Numbered from the stretch's first letter, positions 8,303 through 18,298 are shown. The stretch is 64,000 nucleotides of DNA from Prosthecobacter fusiformis (GCF_004364345.1 NZ_SOCA01000001.1:1-64000), one strand, 5' to 3'. Translations and numbers: made by a program. The notes: generated by a model not told the origin, from the sequence alone.

Positions 8303-8475
8303 GGTATGGATGACTCGATTGACTGATAGTGATAAACGTCGGTTGCATCAACAACGTTAGACTCGGCACTTCCTTAGATATCACGCTTGGACTGGCCACT
8401 TGCTGGACGATTCATAATATGTCCATGGCCAATATCTCATGGAAGCGGAGGCCTTTTGCCTTCGCCTCCAGGCTC

Positions 8476-9447
8476 TCACGCCCCTTCCACCCACATTCTC
8501 CCCGCCTTCCGACGCAGGTGGCGATTTTCGGGAAGGTTGATTTTGGCCGGGCCGCCTGGATGCAGCATAGACAGCACAGCGTCCATAATCACTGCATCCA
8601 TGCCGGGCAGACCGAGGACGTAACCTAACCAATGATGCAATACACGGCTCAACACCGCCGGATGCAACGACCGCAGTTCCTGGCCTGCCCGTAGGGAGCC
8701 ATCGGATTCGATGGCTCCTGCAGCGCTAACAAATTCCATCGCCTGCTCCCACAGACAGCCGTCATCGCGGGCTGCCTGGCGGCCGAGGCGGACAATCAGC
8801 GGGGCCACTTCCCGTTGATAAACCTGATTCAGCAAGGGCAGCACCTCATGCCGCAGCCGGTTGCGACGATGCGCCGGGCTGACGTTGCTGGAGTCTTCCC
8901 GATAGTCCAGACCATGGGTCTCGATATAAGCTTCGATCTCCTGCCGGGGCATGCCTAACAATGGACGGCAGAGAACCGGGCCGCCGGAGGTCTCGGCCAG
9001 CATGCCCTTGAGACCGCCGATACCCGTGCCGCGACAGAGGTTGGCCAGGATGGTCTCCGCCTGGTCATCGGCATGATGGGCCAGGTAGATGCGGGCCGCC
9101 TCGTGCTTCACCGCCATGCGCTGGAGGAAGTCGTAACGGGCATTGCGGCCGGCCATCTCCAGAGAGATACGCTGCGCCTTCGCCATGCCTGCGACGTCAG
9201 CTTTGGCGATCTCACAAGGCAGTTCATAACGCCGGGCCAGACGGCGGATGAAGACGGCATCCTGGCCGGACTCGCGGCCACGGAGGCCATGGTTGAGATG
9301 GCAGAGGATGAGCTGGTGATGCCCGGCGGTGACGAGCATGTGCAGCAGAGCCACGGAGTCCCGTCCGCCTGAGATGGCCAGCAATGCAGGTCCGGCGGGA
9401 GCTGGAAGGGTGACGGGATTCACAAATGCAAGTGGCCTTAATGACAA
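8476..9447 (-). CDS. tilS: tRNA(Ile)-lysidine synthase TilS
   Basis: A 323-residue enzyme that ligates lysine to cytidine 34 of tRNA-Ile(CAU) with ATP, letting the tRNA read AUA. The PP-loop AISGGRDS (about residue 25) is the ATP site; LNHGLRG and AHHADDQAETIL are further family signatures. The protein stops soon after the N-terminal and linker domains, shorter than the roughly 430 residues of the E. coli enzyme, as in other short bacterial forms. The start is a TTG at 9447, inside the U-tract of the clpC terminator; a GTG at 9423 is a plausible alternative. It lies 44 bases downstream of clpC. Confidence 0.93.
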   Translation of the reverse strand: MSLRPLAFVNPVTLPAPAGPALLAISGGRDSVALLHMLVTAGHHQLILCHLNHGLRGRESGQDAVFIRRLARRYELPCEIAKADVAGMAKAQRISLEMAGRNARYDFLQRMAVKHEAARIYLAHHADDQAETILANLCRGTGIGGLKGMLAETSGGPVLCRPLLGMPRQEIEAYIETHGLDYREDSSNVSPAHRRNRLRHEVLPLLNQVYQREVAPLIVRLGRQAARDDGCLWEQAMEFVSAAGAIESDGSLRAGQELRSLHPAVLSRVLHHWLGYVLGLPGMDAVIMDAVLSMLHPGGPAKINLPENRHLRRKAGRMWVEGA

Positions 9448-9477
9448 AAAAGGCGGGCCTTTGCAGGCCCGCCTTTT
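9446..9477 (-). terminator. Intrinsic terminator of the mcsA-mcsB-clpC operon
   Basis: A perfect 10-bp stem, AGGCGGGCCT (9451-9460) with AGGCCCGCCT (9465-9474) around a TTGC loop, is extended by A-T pairs. Read on the minus strand it ends in a run of five T residues at 9450-9446, 14 bases after the clpC stop. Confidence 0.9.
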
Positions 9478-9491
9478 GATTGAACTATTGG

Positions 9492-12026
9492 TTAGACTGA
9501 GGTAGCCTCGACCACCTCGGCCTCGACGTTCACGGGCGTTTCCGCAGAGAACTTGAGGCGCTTGTTTTCGGCGTCGAAGGTCACCTTCACGTGATCGCCC
9601 TCGTTGATCGTTCCACCGAGGAGATGCTCGGCCAGAGGATCTTCGATGTTCTTCTCCACGGCACGGCGCATTGGACGGGCACCATACTGAGGATCGAAAC
9701 CTTCCTTCATGAGGAACTCCGTGGCGCTCTCGTCGAGCACGATGTGGATGTTCTTGTTCCTGAGGCGGGCGACGACTTTGTTGACTTCGAGGTCCACGAT
9801 CTTGACGAGCTGGGTCTTCTCAAGCATGCGGAAGACGATGAGGTCATCCAGACGGTTGAGAAACTCAGGCTTGAAGAACTTCTTGGCCATCTCAGACAGC
9901 TTGTCCTTGATGCTGGCGTTGTCCGCCTCGCCCTGGGCCATGGCGGCAAAGCCGAGGCTGGACTGCTTCTTGATGGTTTCAGCACCGACGTTGGAGGTCA
10001 GGATGACGATGGTGTTCCGGAAGTCGATCTTGCGGCCGAAGTTGTCCGTCACCTGGCCTTCTTCCAGAATCTGGAGGAGGAGGTTCATGACATCCGGGTG
10101 AGCTTTTTCGATTTCGTCAAACAGCACCACGCTATACGGACGGCGGCGCACAGCTTCGGAAAGCTGACCACCTTCTTCATAACCGACGTATCCGGGAGGC
10201 GCACCAATGAGGCGGCTGGCGGTGTGCTTCTCCATGTATTCGGACATGTCGAGCTGGATGAGAGCCTCGGCACTGCCGAACATGAATTCAGCCAGGTTCT
10301 TGGCCAGGAAGGTTTTACCAACACCGGTTGGGCCGAGGAAAAGGAAGGAGCCGATAGGGCGGCGGGGGTCCTTGAGGTCGGCACGGGAGCGGCGGAGCGC
10401 CTTGCTGATGGCGACCACAGCTTCGTCCTGACCGATGACCTTGCCTTTCAGCTCGGTTTCCATCTTCAGCAGCTTCTGGGCTTCGGCAGTCTCCATGCGC
10501 TGGAGCGGCACGCCGGTCCACTTGGAAACCACGGACATGATGTCGTCCTCGGAAACGTCCACGATACGCTCGGTATTGTTCTGTCTCCAGGTTTCCAGGA
10601 TGTCGTCGTACTTCTTCTTGGTGTTCTTCTCGCTGTCACGCAGACGCGCGGCTTTTTCGAAGTCCTGATCCTTGATGGCGGTTTCCTTCTCGATGCGGAT
10701 GGTCTCGATCTCAGCTTCGATGGTCTTGAGTTCGGGCGGACGGGTCATGGCGGCGATGCGGGCCTTGGAGCCAGCTTCGTCCATGATGTCGATGGCCTTG
10801 TCAGGCAGGAACCTGGAGGTCAGGTAGCGTGAGCTCAGCTTCACCGAGGAGGTGATGGCTTGGTCAGAATACTTGGCCTTGTGATGCATCTCATACTTGC
10901 CCTTCAGACCCATGAGGATCTGGATAGCGTCTTCCACGGAAGGCTCTTCCACCTTCACCTGCTGGAAGCGGCGCTCGAGGGCGGAGTCCTTCTCGATGTA
11001 TTTGCGGAATTCGTTCAGCGTCGTGGCACCGATGACCTGGAGCTCACTGCGGCTGAGGGCGGGTTTGATGATGTTGCTGGCATCCATGGTGCCTTCAGCA
11101 GAGCCGGCACCGACGATGGTGTGCATCTCATCAATGAAGAGGATGATGTTCTTGTTGCGACGGATCTCGTCCATCACAGCCTTGATGCGTTCCTCAAACT
11201 GACCGCGATATTTCGTACCGGCGACCATGAGGGCGAGGTCAAGGATGACGACTTTTTTATCGCGCAGGATTTCGGGGACGTTACCGGCGGCGATTTCCTG
11301 GGCCAGGCCTTCGACGATGGCGGTCTTGCCGACCCCGGCCTCACCGATGAGGACGGGGTTGTTCTTGGTGCGGCGGCAAAGGATCTGGATGACGCGGGCA
11401 ATCTCTTCCGTGCGTCCGATGACGGGATCCATCTCGCCTTTCTGGGCGATTTCGGTCAGGTCACGGCCAAAGGCACGGAGAGCGGGCGTCTTCTCGTTCT
11501 TTTTCTTCTTCTTGTCGTCTTCGGTATTGCCAGATGGGGAGACGGGTTCTGAATCCTCTTCTTCCTCTTCGCCGTTACCGCTGGTGAAGTTGGGGTCCAG
11601 TTCCTTGAGGATCTCGTTGCGGGCCTTGTCCAGATTGATATCCAGATTGCGCAGGACCTGAGCGGCCACGCCTTCGCCTTCACGGAGGAGACCGAGGAGG
11701 ATGTGCTCCGTGCCGACGTAGCTGTGATTCAGGGCTTTGGCCTCCTTGCTGGCGAGGGCGAGCACCTTTTTCACGCGTGGCGTGTAAGGGATGTTGCCCA
11801 CCATCTTGGTTTCCGGGCCGGAGCCGACCTGCTGCTCCACCTGGAGACGGACGGTTTCCAGGTCGAGACCGAGCTTGGTGAGGACGTTCACCGCCACCCC
11901 TTGGCCGAGTTTAATGAGGCCAAGAAGCAGATGCTCCGTACCGACGTAGTTATGGTTGAAGCGGTCGGCCTCCTTGCGAGCGAGGGCCAGAACCTGTTGG
12001 GCGCGTGGGGTAAAATTATTCATCAT
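9492..12026 (-). CDS. clpC: ATP-dependent Clp protease ATP-binding subunit ClpC
   Basis: An 844-residue AAA+ unfoldase that feeds substrates to ClpP. It has two N-terminal Clp repeats (starting [13 protein letters not shown]), an acidic-then-lysine-rich linker near residues 155-180 that is longer than usual, a first Walker A GEAGVGKT (about 230), a middle domain with a UVR motif ([13 protein letters not shown], about 450), and a second Walker A GPTGVGKT (about 565). The UVR-bearing middle domain marks it as ClpC rather than ClpB or ClpA. ATGATG at 12026 lies inside the end of mcsB (11-base overlap), so the two are translationally coupled. In Bacillus ClpC is the unfoldase for phosphoarginine-tagged proteins. 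Confidence 0.97.
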   Translation of the reverse strand: MMNNFTPRAQQVLALARKEADRFNHNYVGTEHLLLGLIKLGQGVAVNVLTKLGLDLETVRLQVEQQVGSGPETKMVGNIPYTPRVKKVLALASKEAKALNHSYVGTEHILLGLLREGEGVAAQVLRNLDINLDKARNEILKELDPNFTSGNGEEEEEDSEPVSPSGNTEDDKKKKKNEKTPALRAFGRDLTEIAQKGEMDPVIGRTEEIARVIQILCRRTKNNPVLIGEAGVGKTAIVEGLAQEIAAGNVPEILRDKKVVILDLALMVAGTKYRGQFEERIKAVMDEIRRNKNIILFIDEMHTIVGAGSAEGTMDASNIIKPALSRSELQVIGATTLNEFRKYIEKDSALERRFQQVKVEEPSVEDAIQILMGLKGKYEMHHKAKYSDQAITSSVKLSSRYLTSRFLPDKAIDIMDEAGSKARIAAMTRPPELKTIEAEIETIRIEKETAIKDQDFEKAARLRDSEKNTKKKYDDILETWRQNNTERIVDVSEDDIMSVVSKWTGVPLQRMETAEAQKLLKMETELKGKVIGQDEAVVAISKALRRSRADLKDPRRPIGSFLFLGPTGVGKTFLAKNLAEFMFGSAEALIQLDMSEYMEKHTASRLIGAPPGYVGYEEGGQLSEAVRRRPYSVVLFDEIEKAHPDVMNLLLQILEEGQVTDNFGRKIDFRNTIVILTSNVGAETIKKQSSLGFAAMAQGEADNASIKDKLSEMAKKFFKPEFLNRLDDLIVFRMLEKTQLVKIVDLEVNKVVARLRNKNIHIVLDESATEFLMKEGFDPQYGARPMRRAVEKNIEDPLAEHLLGGTINEGDHVKVTFDAENKRLKFSAETPVNVEAEVVEATSV

Positions 12027-13137
12027 TGGAATCAGAGGGTTTTTCCTCCGAGGGTTGGTTGATTGTCGAAACGTTAGAAGGGCCAGTCAGCAATTGCAAA
12101 CGCGTCCGGGTAATTTCCGCGCGGCGGGTGTCCCGCTCTTCCGGCGACAGGTCGCGCTCGGCACTGAGCTGGAGGTGGGCGGGCTGGATTTCGAGTAAGA
12201 GCATGTCGAGCAGACTCCGGTCGCAATTGGGGATCAAATCCATATCTGCCCCCAGTCTTAACAAAGAAAGCAGGTTGAGTGCCTCTTTCGAGGTCAAAAC
12301 GTGCGCGTAACGCAAAATAGCAAAAGCACGGCCGACTTGGTCATGCAGCATGGTGGGATTATCCTCCAGGAGCTTCTGGCGGGCATTGACCTCCGAGCTG
12401 ACGACGCGCTCGATGACTTTTTCGATCTGGGAGATGATTTCGCCCTCCTTTTCCCCCAGCGTGTGCTGGTTGGAGATCTGGAAAAGATTTCCCAGGGCCT
12501 CCGTGCCTTCGCCATACAGGCCGCGCACGGCCAGGCCGATCTTGCCGACTGCCTTGATAACGGGATTGATCTGGTCAGACAGGACCAGGGCAGGCAAATG
12601 CAGCATGACGGACGCACGCATGCCGGTGCCTAAATTGGTGGGGCAGGCGGTCAGGTAGCCCAGGCGGTCATCATAGGCATAAGGCAGCATGGATTCCAAG
12701 GCGGTATCCACTTTATCCACCAGGGAATAGGCACTGCGCAGGTTCAGACCGGCACGTATCCCCTGGATACGGAAATGGTCCTCCTCATTGATCATGATGG
12801 AAAGGCTCTGCTTACGGTCCACCACGACGGCGCAACCGGCAGCACGGGCGGCATGCTCCCGGCTGACGAGGTGGCGCTCCACGAGCACCTGCTTGCGGAT
12901 TTTGCTCAGGCCGGAGTATTCCTCGCTGTAACCATCGGCCATTTCAGGCAGGGATTCCACACAGGGGCGGGCCAGTTCCAGCAGTTCCACGCGCTGGCGC
13001 TCGGCGGAATAGCCAGGAAAACTGAAGCCACGGAGGTTGCGAGCCAACCGTACCCGGGAGGTCATGACGACATCCGAGTGCAACCCGCTGCCTTTCATCC
13101 AGTCAGCTGGGTGTTTAATGAGGGTCGTGAATCGCAT
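12016..13137 (-). CDS. mcsB: Protein arginine kinase McsB
   Basis: A 373-residue ATP:guanido phosphotransferase-family kinase that phosphorylates arginine side chains of proteins and so marks them for ClpC-ClpP. The family signatures are intact: SRVRLARNL near the N-terminus, INEEDHFRIQ (about residue 114) and CPTNLGTGMRAS (about 163), which hold the catalytic Glu and nucleotide-binding arginines. The length matches Firmicute McsB (about 363). The order mcsA-mcsB-clpC reproduces the Bacillus operon without its repressor gene ctsR. It overlaps clpC by 11 bases and follows mcsA by 67 bases. The start codon has no purine-rich ribosome site. Confidence 0.95.
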   Translation of the reverse strand: MRFTTLIKHPADWMKGSGLHSDVVMTSRVRLARNLRGFSFPGYSAERQRVELLELARPCVESLPEMADGYSEEYSGLSKIRKQVLVERHLVSREHAARAAGCAVVVDRKQSLSIMINEEDHFRIQGIRAGLNLRSAYSLVDKVDTALESMLPYAYDDRLGYLTACPTNLGTGMRASVMLHLPALVLSDQINPVIKAVGKIGLAVRGLYGEGTEALGNLFQISNQHTLGEKEGEIISQIEKVIERVVSSEVNARQKLLEDNPTMLHDQVGRAFAILRYAHVLTSKEALNLLSLLRLGADMDLIPNCDRSLLDMLLLEIQPAHLQLSAERDLSPEERDTRRAEITRTRLQLLTGPSNVSTINQPSEEKPSDSNDE

Positions 13138-13204
13138 TGGGGGGGTGATTCTATAGAAGGGATAACGTCCTGGATTGTTCGATCAGATGCAGAACGATGA
13201 TAAG

Positions 13205-13687
13205 TCAGGCGTGACTGGGATGGCTGGATTGCAGGGACTCGATTTCGGACTTGAGGCGGGCGGCGTCTTCGTAGCGCTCGTCACGCACCGCACTGGCCAG
13301 TTCCTCACGCAAAAGGCCCAGGTTTCCAGCGATGGCATTTTGGGTGACGATCTGGTGCGGTACCTTGCCGACATGGCGGGTGCCTTTGTGCATGGATTTG
13401 AGCAGACCATCCAGACCATCGCGGAAGGTGTGATAGCATTCTGGGCAGCCCATGCGGCCGATCTTTTTAAGCTGCGCGGCAGTAAAACCGCATTCTGGGC
13501 AGGCTGTCTCCGCACTGATGGGGGCGGGTGCCTGGCTCAAAAAAGCCTCCGCCAAGCCAAAGCCGGTTTCATCTGTGACTCCCTTCGCTTTCGAGCAGGT
13601 ATCGCAAAGATTCACCGTGGTCATCTGCCCATTGATAATCTGGGTGAGAAACACGGTGGCTTCACTTTCGCAAACGTCACATTTCAT
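13205..13687 (-). CDS. mcsA: McsA, zinc-finger and UVR-domain activator of McsB
   Basis: A 160-residue protein with CDVC (residue 3) and CDTC (about 29) forming a first zinc site, CPEC (about 62) and CPEC (about 79) a second, and a C-terminal UVR motif (REELASAVRDERYEDAARLK) like those of UvrB/UvrC. In Bacillus McsA binds zinc, activates the kinase McsB and helps deliver substrates to ClpC. I chose the ATG at 13687 (MKCDVCESEA) because family members begin directly at the first zinc finger; the longer frame to 13741 adds 18 unrelated residues. It is the first gene of the operon. Confidence 0.93.
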   Translation of the reverse strand: MKCDVCESEATVFLTQIINGQMTTVNLCDTCSKAKGVTDETGFGLAEAFLSQAPAPISAETACPECGFTAAQLKKIGRMGCPECYHTFRDGLDGLLKSMHKGTRHVGKVPHQIVTQNAIAGNLGLLREELASAVRDERYEDAARLKSEIESLQSSHPSHA

Positions 13688-13749
13688 AGAGATAATATTC
13701 CTGGCGGTGGAGCCATTGCATACGATACGCACGGCGCGCAATCCGGGTA

Positions 13750-13778
13750 CTGCTAGGGCATAGAGAATCTCGCGTCAA
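13750..13778 (-). promoter_or_regulatory. Possible promoter of mcsA
   Basis: On the minus strand TTGACG (13778-13773) and TAGCAG (13755-13750) are spaced 17 bases apart, about 63 bases before the mcsA ATG. The -35 is good and the -10 poor. No CtsR heptad direct repeat or CIRCE-type palindrome was seen nearby. Confidence 0.3.
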
Positions 13779-13810
13779 CACGCGGTCTGGCGGCGGAGAG
13801 GGGGGAAGTG

Positions 13811-13845
13811 CTCAGTTCGCAGTGCTCGGTGCTCAGTTCGTAGTG
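13811..13845. repeat. Heptanucleotide array upstream of mcsA
   Basis: Five 7-nt blocks run in phase: CAGTTCG, CAGTGCT, CGGTGCT, CAGTTCG, TAGTGGG. GCTCAGT inside it is the reverse complement of the ACTGAGC unit at 32051 and 44225. A short 9-nt-period stretch follows (GGGACTGAT, GGGATCTAT, GGGACGGAT; 13856-13882). Confidence 0.65.
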
Positions 13846-13946
13846 GGGGTGAGTGGGACTGATGGGATCTATGGGACGGATAGGTGGAAGTATGCGGCGT
13901 GTGAGGGTGTGCTTTTTGCTGAGGGCGGAGGGAACTGGGCGCTGTT

Positions 13947-14090
13947 GAATGGGGAAATGGGGATGATTTTTGATTTTTCCCCATTTGGGGATTTTAGGTG
14001 ATAAGGCGTTGGCAGGCAGGGATTTGGGATGGGGATTTGTTTTCCCCATGGCATCCCCAGGCTCCCCACAGGGGGATTGAAAGGGGAAAA
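13947..14090 (+). repeat. Dispersed intergenic repeat, copy A
   Basis: A roughly 140-bp G-rich element whose core TGGGGATGATTTTTG (13959 on), TTTTTCCCCATTTGGGG (13975-13990) and ATGGGGATTT...TTTTCCCCAT (14029-14049) matches the reverse complement of 43969-44096 almost base for base in its first 40 bases. ATGGGGA/TCCCCAT ends give it internal dyad symmetry. No coding potential was recognised. Confidence 0.8.
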
Positions 14091-14356
14091 CCGTGCCGGG
14101 TGAGGCATGATGCTGAAACCGTGTGAAGATGAAAGCGGGTGGCTTGGACGGCGACGCGGGGTTCTTCTGAACGGCTGGCAAAAGGCACCTCCAGTGGATG
14201 GAAATCGGGCTGCCAGCATAGGAAGAGTATCGGTTATCCGTGAGTGATTTGCAAGGTCGGCGGGTTGAGCCCGACGGCATTCTTTGAAAGCACGGAATCG
14301 GATAAAATGGCCAAGGGACGTAAAAGCGGGACTGAAGGACCGTATGTGAATGCCTG
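14091..14356. other. Gap before the cytochrome/DUF1549 gene
   Basis: About 266 bases with no supportable gene between the dispersed repeat and the ATG at 14357. Short G/C-rich dyads such as GTCGGCGGGTTGAGCCCGAC (14251-14270) are present. It probably holds the promoter of the downstream secreted-enzyme operon, but I could not single out convincing -35/-10 boxes. Confidence 0.5.
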
Positions 14357-16723
14357 ATGATGCAGCTTCCTTCCCTGTCTGCTTTTATACACCCTGCGTT
14401 TTGGCTGGTACTGGGGTGTGCCGTGAGCAGTGCGGGAACAGCGGAGATGACGACGGAGAGGCGGGCTTTTTTTGAGAGCAAGATCCGGCCGGTGCTGGTG
14501 AAGCAGTGTTATGAATGCCACTCCGCAGGGGCCAAGAAGATCGGCGGGAAACTGCTGCTGGATAGCCCGGCGGAGATGCTGGAGGGCGGGGAGTCCGGGG
14601 CGGCAATGGTGCCGGGGGATCCGGATGAGAGCTTGATCATCCAGGCTCTGAGGTATGATGGAATGGAGATGCCGCCGGATAAACCGCTACCGGAAGGGGT
14701 GGTGCAGGATTTTATCACCTGGGTGAAAATGGGTGCGCCGGACCCGCGGGAGAATAAACCGAGGCAGGTGGAGCGGATGACTGTGCCGGACCCGGCCACC
14801 GTCTGGGCGTATCAACCCGTGAAGAATCCGCCGGTGCCGGTGGTGAAAGATGGCGGGTGGCTGCGGGACCCGGTGGATGCTTTTATCCTGAAGCAGATCG
14901 AGCAGGCGGGACATCGCCCCGCCAGGGACGCGGGGGCGGAGACGCTGGTACGGCGGCTGTACATGGATCTCACCGGGCTGCCGCCGACGGCGGAGGAGGT
15001 GGAGGCTTTTGTGGCGGCGCTGAAAGCGGAAAAGCCGGGAGCGACGAGCGCTTATGAGCAGTGGGTGGACCGGCTGCTGCAGAGCCCGCATTTCGGCGAG
15101 CGGTGGGGACGGCACTGGCTGGATGTGGCGCGCTATGGGGAGTCCAATGGTAATGACGGACTGAGCCGCAACCCCAGCTTTCCCCATGCGTGGCGATACC
15201 GGGATTATGTGATCCGGGCTTTCAACGAAGATGTGCCGTATGCCCGGTTCATCACGGAACAGATCGCCGGGGATCTGCTGGCTGCGGAGTCCCCTGCCCA
15301 GCGTGACCGGCAGTTGATCGCGACGGGATTCCTGGCATTGGGGGCGAAGCCTGCGAAGGCGATGAACGAGAACTTTGAGATGGATGTGGTGGCGGACCAG
15401 ATCGGTGTGGTGGGCCATGGCATCCTGGGACTGAGCGTGGGCTGCGCGCGCTGTCATGACCACAAGACGGACCCGATATCCGCCCGGGACTATTATGCGC
15501 TGGCGGGCATTTTTAAGAGCACGGAAACGCTGTGGGGCGCAGCGGCTCTGCAAGCACTGACGGCTCCGCAGACGGCGCTGCATGAGCTGCGGGACTCCCC
15601 TAGAGCAGCACCCAGGGAGGAGATCGAGCCAATCATCCTGGCCCACAAACCGCGCCGGGCGCAGGCCAAGGCCGCTTTCACTTACAAAAACAGCGACTGT
15701 CTGGCCATGGGTGTGCGAGAGGCCAAAAAGGTGGAGGATTGCAAGCTGAACATCGACGGTGAATCCAAGAAGCTGGGGGCCAGCATCCCACGCGGTTTTG
15801 TGACTTCGCTGGGAAATGTGACGCTGGAAAAACCCCTGGATGAAACACGGAGCGGCCGGCTGGAACTGGCACAGTGGCTGACGGACCCTGGGCATCCCCA
15901 GACGGCACGGGTGATGGTGAACCGCATCTGGCAGCATCTGTTTGGCGAGGGGCTGGTCCGAACGCCGGATGACTTTGGCGTGTATGGGGAAAGGCCGACA
16001 CACCCGGAACTGCTGGATCATCTGGCCACACGCTTTGTTAGGCAGGGGTGGTCAGTGAAACGGATGATCCGGGATCTGGTCATGAGCCGCACATATCAGC
16101 AGGACAGTATCTGCGAACCAGGCGTGGGGAAGGCGGACCCGGACAATCTGCTGCATGCGCGGCATAACCGCCGGCGGCTGGATGCGGAAGCACTGAGGGA
16201 TACGATCCTGAAGGTGAGCGGTGGACTGAATGCACAGCCTGGCCAGGGATCGCTGATCCAGGGGCGGGATGTGCTGATCAATGAACTGGGGCATCTGCAT
16301 CAGCCCAGCCAGCACCGGAGTGTGTATCTGCTGATGCTGCGCAACTCAATGCCGCCGGAACTGACGCCATTTAACCTGCCGGATGGCACGGCGGTGGTGG
16401 GAAAGAGAGATGTATCGACGCTGCCGACGCAGTCGCTTTATCTGCTGAACAATGGATTCCTGGTGAAAGAAGCGGAACGCTTTGCCGAGAGGGTCCTGAC
16501 AGATGCTGGAGACGAAGATGCGAGCCGGGTACGGCTAGCCTATAGACTCGGTTTGGGGCGGGATCCGACGGCTGAGGAAAGCGCAAGAGCGATGGAATTT
16601 ATGCGAGAGATAGATCTGAACGCGGTGTCTGCTGAAGCGGATGATCAGAAGAGATTGAAAAGCACCTGGGCGATGTTTTGCCAGGCACTGCTGGCGAGCA
16701 GTGAGATGCGATATGTGGATTGA
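14357..16723 (+). CDS. PSCyt1-DUF1549-DUF1553 secreted cytochrome-like protein
   Basis: A 788-residue exported protein with a signal peptide (hydrophobic residues 10-26). A c-type heme site CYECH lies near residue 52 in the planctomycete cytochrome C domain (PSCyt1), followed by DUF1549 with a second CARCHDHKTDP motif (about 363) and DUF1553 (about 505-750). These architectures are greatly expanded in Planctomycetota and Verrucomicrobiota and nearly always sit directly upstream of a DUF1501 gene, as here (99-base gap). The biochemical role is unknown; a periplasmic redox-linked step in polymer breakdown is often proposed. Two ATGs in tandem open the frame. Confidence 0.93.
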   Translation: MMQLPSLSAFIHPAFWLVLGCAVSSAGTAEMTTERRAFFESKIRPVLVKQCYECHSAGAKKIGGKLLLDSPAEMLEGGESGAAMVPGDPDESLIIQALRYDGMEMPPDKPLPEGVVQDFITWVKMGAPDPRENKPRQVERMTVPDPATVWAYQPVKNPPVPVVKDGGWLRDPVDAFILKQIEQAGHRPARDAGAETLVRRLYMDLTGLPPTAEEVEAFVAALKAEKPGATSAYEQWVDRLLQSPHFGERWGRHWLDVARYGESNGNDGLSRNPSFPHAWRYRDYVIRAFNEDVPYARFITEQIAGDLLAAESPAQRDRQLIATGFLALGAKPAKAMNENFEMDVVADQIGVVGHGILGLSVGCARCHDHKTDPISARDYYALAGIFKSTETLWGAAALQALTAPQTALHELRDSPRAAPREEIEPIILAHKPRRAQAKAAFTYKNSDCLAMGVREAKKVEDCKLNIDGESKKLGASIPRGFVTSLGNVTLEKPLDETRSGRLELAQWLTDPGHPQTARVMVNRIWQHLFGEGLVRTPDDFGVYGERPTHPELLDHLATRFVRQGWSVKRMIRDLVMSRTYQQDSICEPGVGKADPDNLLHARHNRRRLDAEALRDTILKVSGGLNAQPGQGSLIQGRDVLINELGHLHQPSQHRSVYLLMLRNSMPPELTPFNLPDGTAVVGKRDVSTLPTQSLYLLNNGFLVKEAERFAERVLTDAGDEDASRVRLAYRLGLGRDPTAEESARAMEFMREIDLNAVSAEADDQKRLKSTWAMFCQALLASSEMRYVD

Positions 16724-16757
16724 GGACTGTCTTAGCCAGGCAGCGGATGCGGCAGGT

Positions 16758-16783
16758 TGAGGGGCCAAAGAAAGTTCCCCTCA
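16758..16783 (+). other. Intergenic stem-loop between the cytochrome and DUF1501 genes
   Basis: TGAGGGG (16758-16764) and CCCCTCA (16777-16783) form a perfect 7-bp stem with a 12-base loop, without a U-tract. It may stabilise or attenuate the transcript between the two genes. Confidence 0.5.
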
Positions 16784-16822
16784 GGGATCTGCGTATTCTC
16801 AGTCTGGCCACACCCAGGCATC

Positions 16823-18187
16823 ATGATCATGCACTCCGGTACCTACCCTCTTTCCAGACGTGACGTGCTGCGCACCGCTTCGTGCGGCTTTGGTTATCTG
16901 GCGATGTCTGGGCTGGCAGCGACGGCGAGTGGGAATGGGGCTGCGGATTTGACAGCGAGACCACCCCGGATGCAGGCGCGGGCCAAGCGGGTGATCTTTT
17001 TAAACATGGGCGGAGGCCCCGCGCAACTGGACACCTTTGATTACAAACCGCAGGTGGGTAAGGTGCCGCATGCGGGATCGGTGGTGAATTTCCAAAGGCA
17101 GGGCGAAAGCGGGCTGTGGATCTCTGACCTGATGCCGAATATTGCGCGTCATGCGGACAAGCTATGCGTGCTGAATGCGATGCATGCGGATACGGGCATC
17201 CATGCGCAGTCCATGCTGCAACTGCATACGGGTGACCGGCTGCGTCCCTGCCCGAGCATGGGCTCGTGGGTGGCGTATGGTCTGGGTACGGAGAATGCGA
17301 ATCTGCCTGGATTCATCAGCCTGAATACATCCAAACCGGCCGAGTATTCCAGCGCCTGCCTGCCGCCCATCTATGGTGGCACACCTATCGGTGTGAATGG
17401 GGAAAACATGTCGCGGGCGACGATCAGCGACATTCAGGGGGAGCACCTGCCGCTTTCCATGAAAAGAAGGCAGCTTGATTTGATCCAGGCAATGAACCGG
17501 GACCATCTATCCCAACGGCGGGATGACGAGCGGCTGGAGGGGGTGATCCAGACGATGGAGCTGGGCTTTCGCATGCAGGCATCCGCGCCGGAACTGCTGG
17601 ACATCAGCCAAGAATCTACAGCTACGCGGGAGCGCTACGGGGTGGGGAAAAACTACGCAGTGGGTACCTGCAAGCCGTCTGACTTTGGACGGCAATGCCT
17701 GCTGGCACGGCGCTTTTGTGAAGCGGGGGTACGGTTCATCGAATTGAATCATGGAAGCTGGGATCAGCACACAGATCATCGACGGGATCTGCACGCCAAT
17801 TGCACCTCCGTGGATGCCCCCATCGCGGCGCTGCTGGATGATCTGGACCAGCGTGGACTGCTGGATGAAACACTGGTGGTCTGGGGTGGGGAGTTTGGCC
17901 GGCCGGGTCTGACACCCGGCAAGGATAACGACAAGACGGGACACAATGCGCGGGCTTTTACCTTTTGGATGGCAGGCGGCGGAGTGAAGGCGGGGCATGT
18001 GCATGGAAGCACGAATGAAACAGGGGCTGAATGCGTGGAGGGCAAGGTGCACTTCCGCGATATGCATGCGACGCTGCTGCATCTGCTGGGCCTGGATCAT
18101 GAGAACCTGGCGGTGACGCAGGGCGGGCGCAGCATCCGGCTGACGGGGGTCCAGGGCGGGCAGGTGGTGAGGGAAATCCTGGCGTAA
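16823..18187 (+). CDS. DUF1501 protein, Tat-exported
   Basis: A 454-residue protein of the DUF1501 family, which has an alkaline-phosphatase/sulfatase-like fold. [12 protein letters not shown] near the N-terminus is a Tat signal, so it is exported folded. Family patterns include [20 protein letters not shown] (about residue 56), [11 protein letters not shown], and WGGEFGRPG with a C-terminal [12 protein letters not shown] segment. I place the start at the ATG at 16823 (or the one at 16829) because the longer frame adds a non-signal stretch. It forms the standard pair with the preceding DUF1549/DUF1553 gene. Activity and substrate are unproven. Confidence 0.92.
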   Translation: MIMHSGTYPLSRRDVLRTASCGFGYLAMSGLAATASGNGAADLTARPPRMQARAKRVIFLNMGGGPAQLDTFDYKPQVGKVPHAGSVVNFQRQGESGLWISDLMPNIARHADKLCVLNAMHADTGIHAQSMLQLHTGDRLRPCPSMGSWVAYGLGTENANLPGFISLNTSKPAEYSSACLPPIYGGTPIGVNGENMSRATISDIQGEHLPLSMKRRQLDLIQAMNRDHLSQRRDDERLEGVIQTMELGFRMQASAPELLDISQESTATRERYGVGKNYAVGTCKPSDFGRQCLLARRFCEAGVRFIELNHGSWDQHTDHRRDLHANCTSVDAPIAALLDDLDQRGLLDETLVVWGGEFGRPGLTPGKDNDKTGHNARAFTFWMAGGGVKAGHVHGSTNETGAECVEGKVHFRDMHATLLHLLGLDHENLAVTQGGRSIRLTGVQGGQVVREILA

Positions 18188-18298
18188 AGGGAAGGCGCAA
18201 ACGTGCCCTTGAATGAGCGTGCAAAAAAGAAAAAAAAGAGACAGGTGGGGAGTGATTTTTTCTGATGATGAAGCGCGTACTTCATGAACCAACCCACC

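Noticed and set aside
9591-10832. A 413-codon plus-strand open frame
   Set aside because: It is the antisense shadow of clpC, whose motifs are beyond doubt, and its composition is that of reversed codons.
13753-14481. A 242-codon minus-strand open frame across the mcsA to DUF1549 gap
   Set aside because: It is low-complexity (Pro, Ser and His-rich), crosses the repeat elements and overlaps the start of the real gene at 14357; no domain or start signal supports it.
18188-18298. Terminator after the first DUF1501 gene
   Set aside because: Only a weak AAGGG/CCCTT pairing is present and the next genes continue in the same direction.
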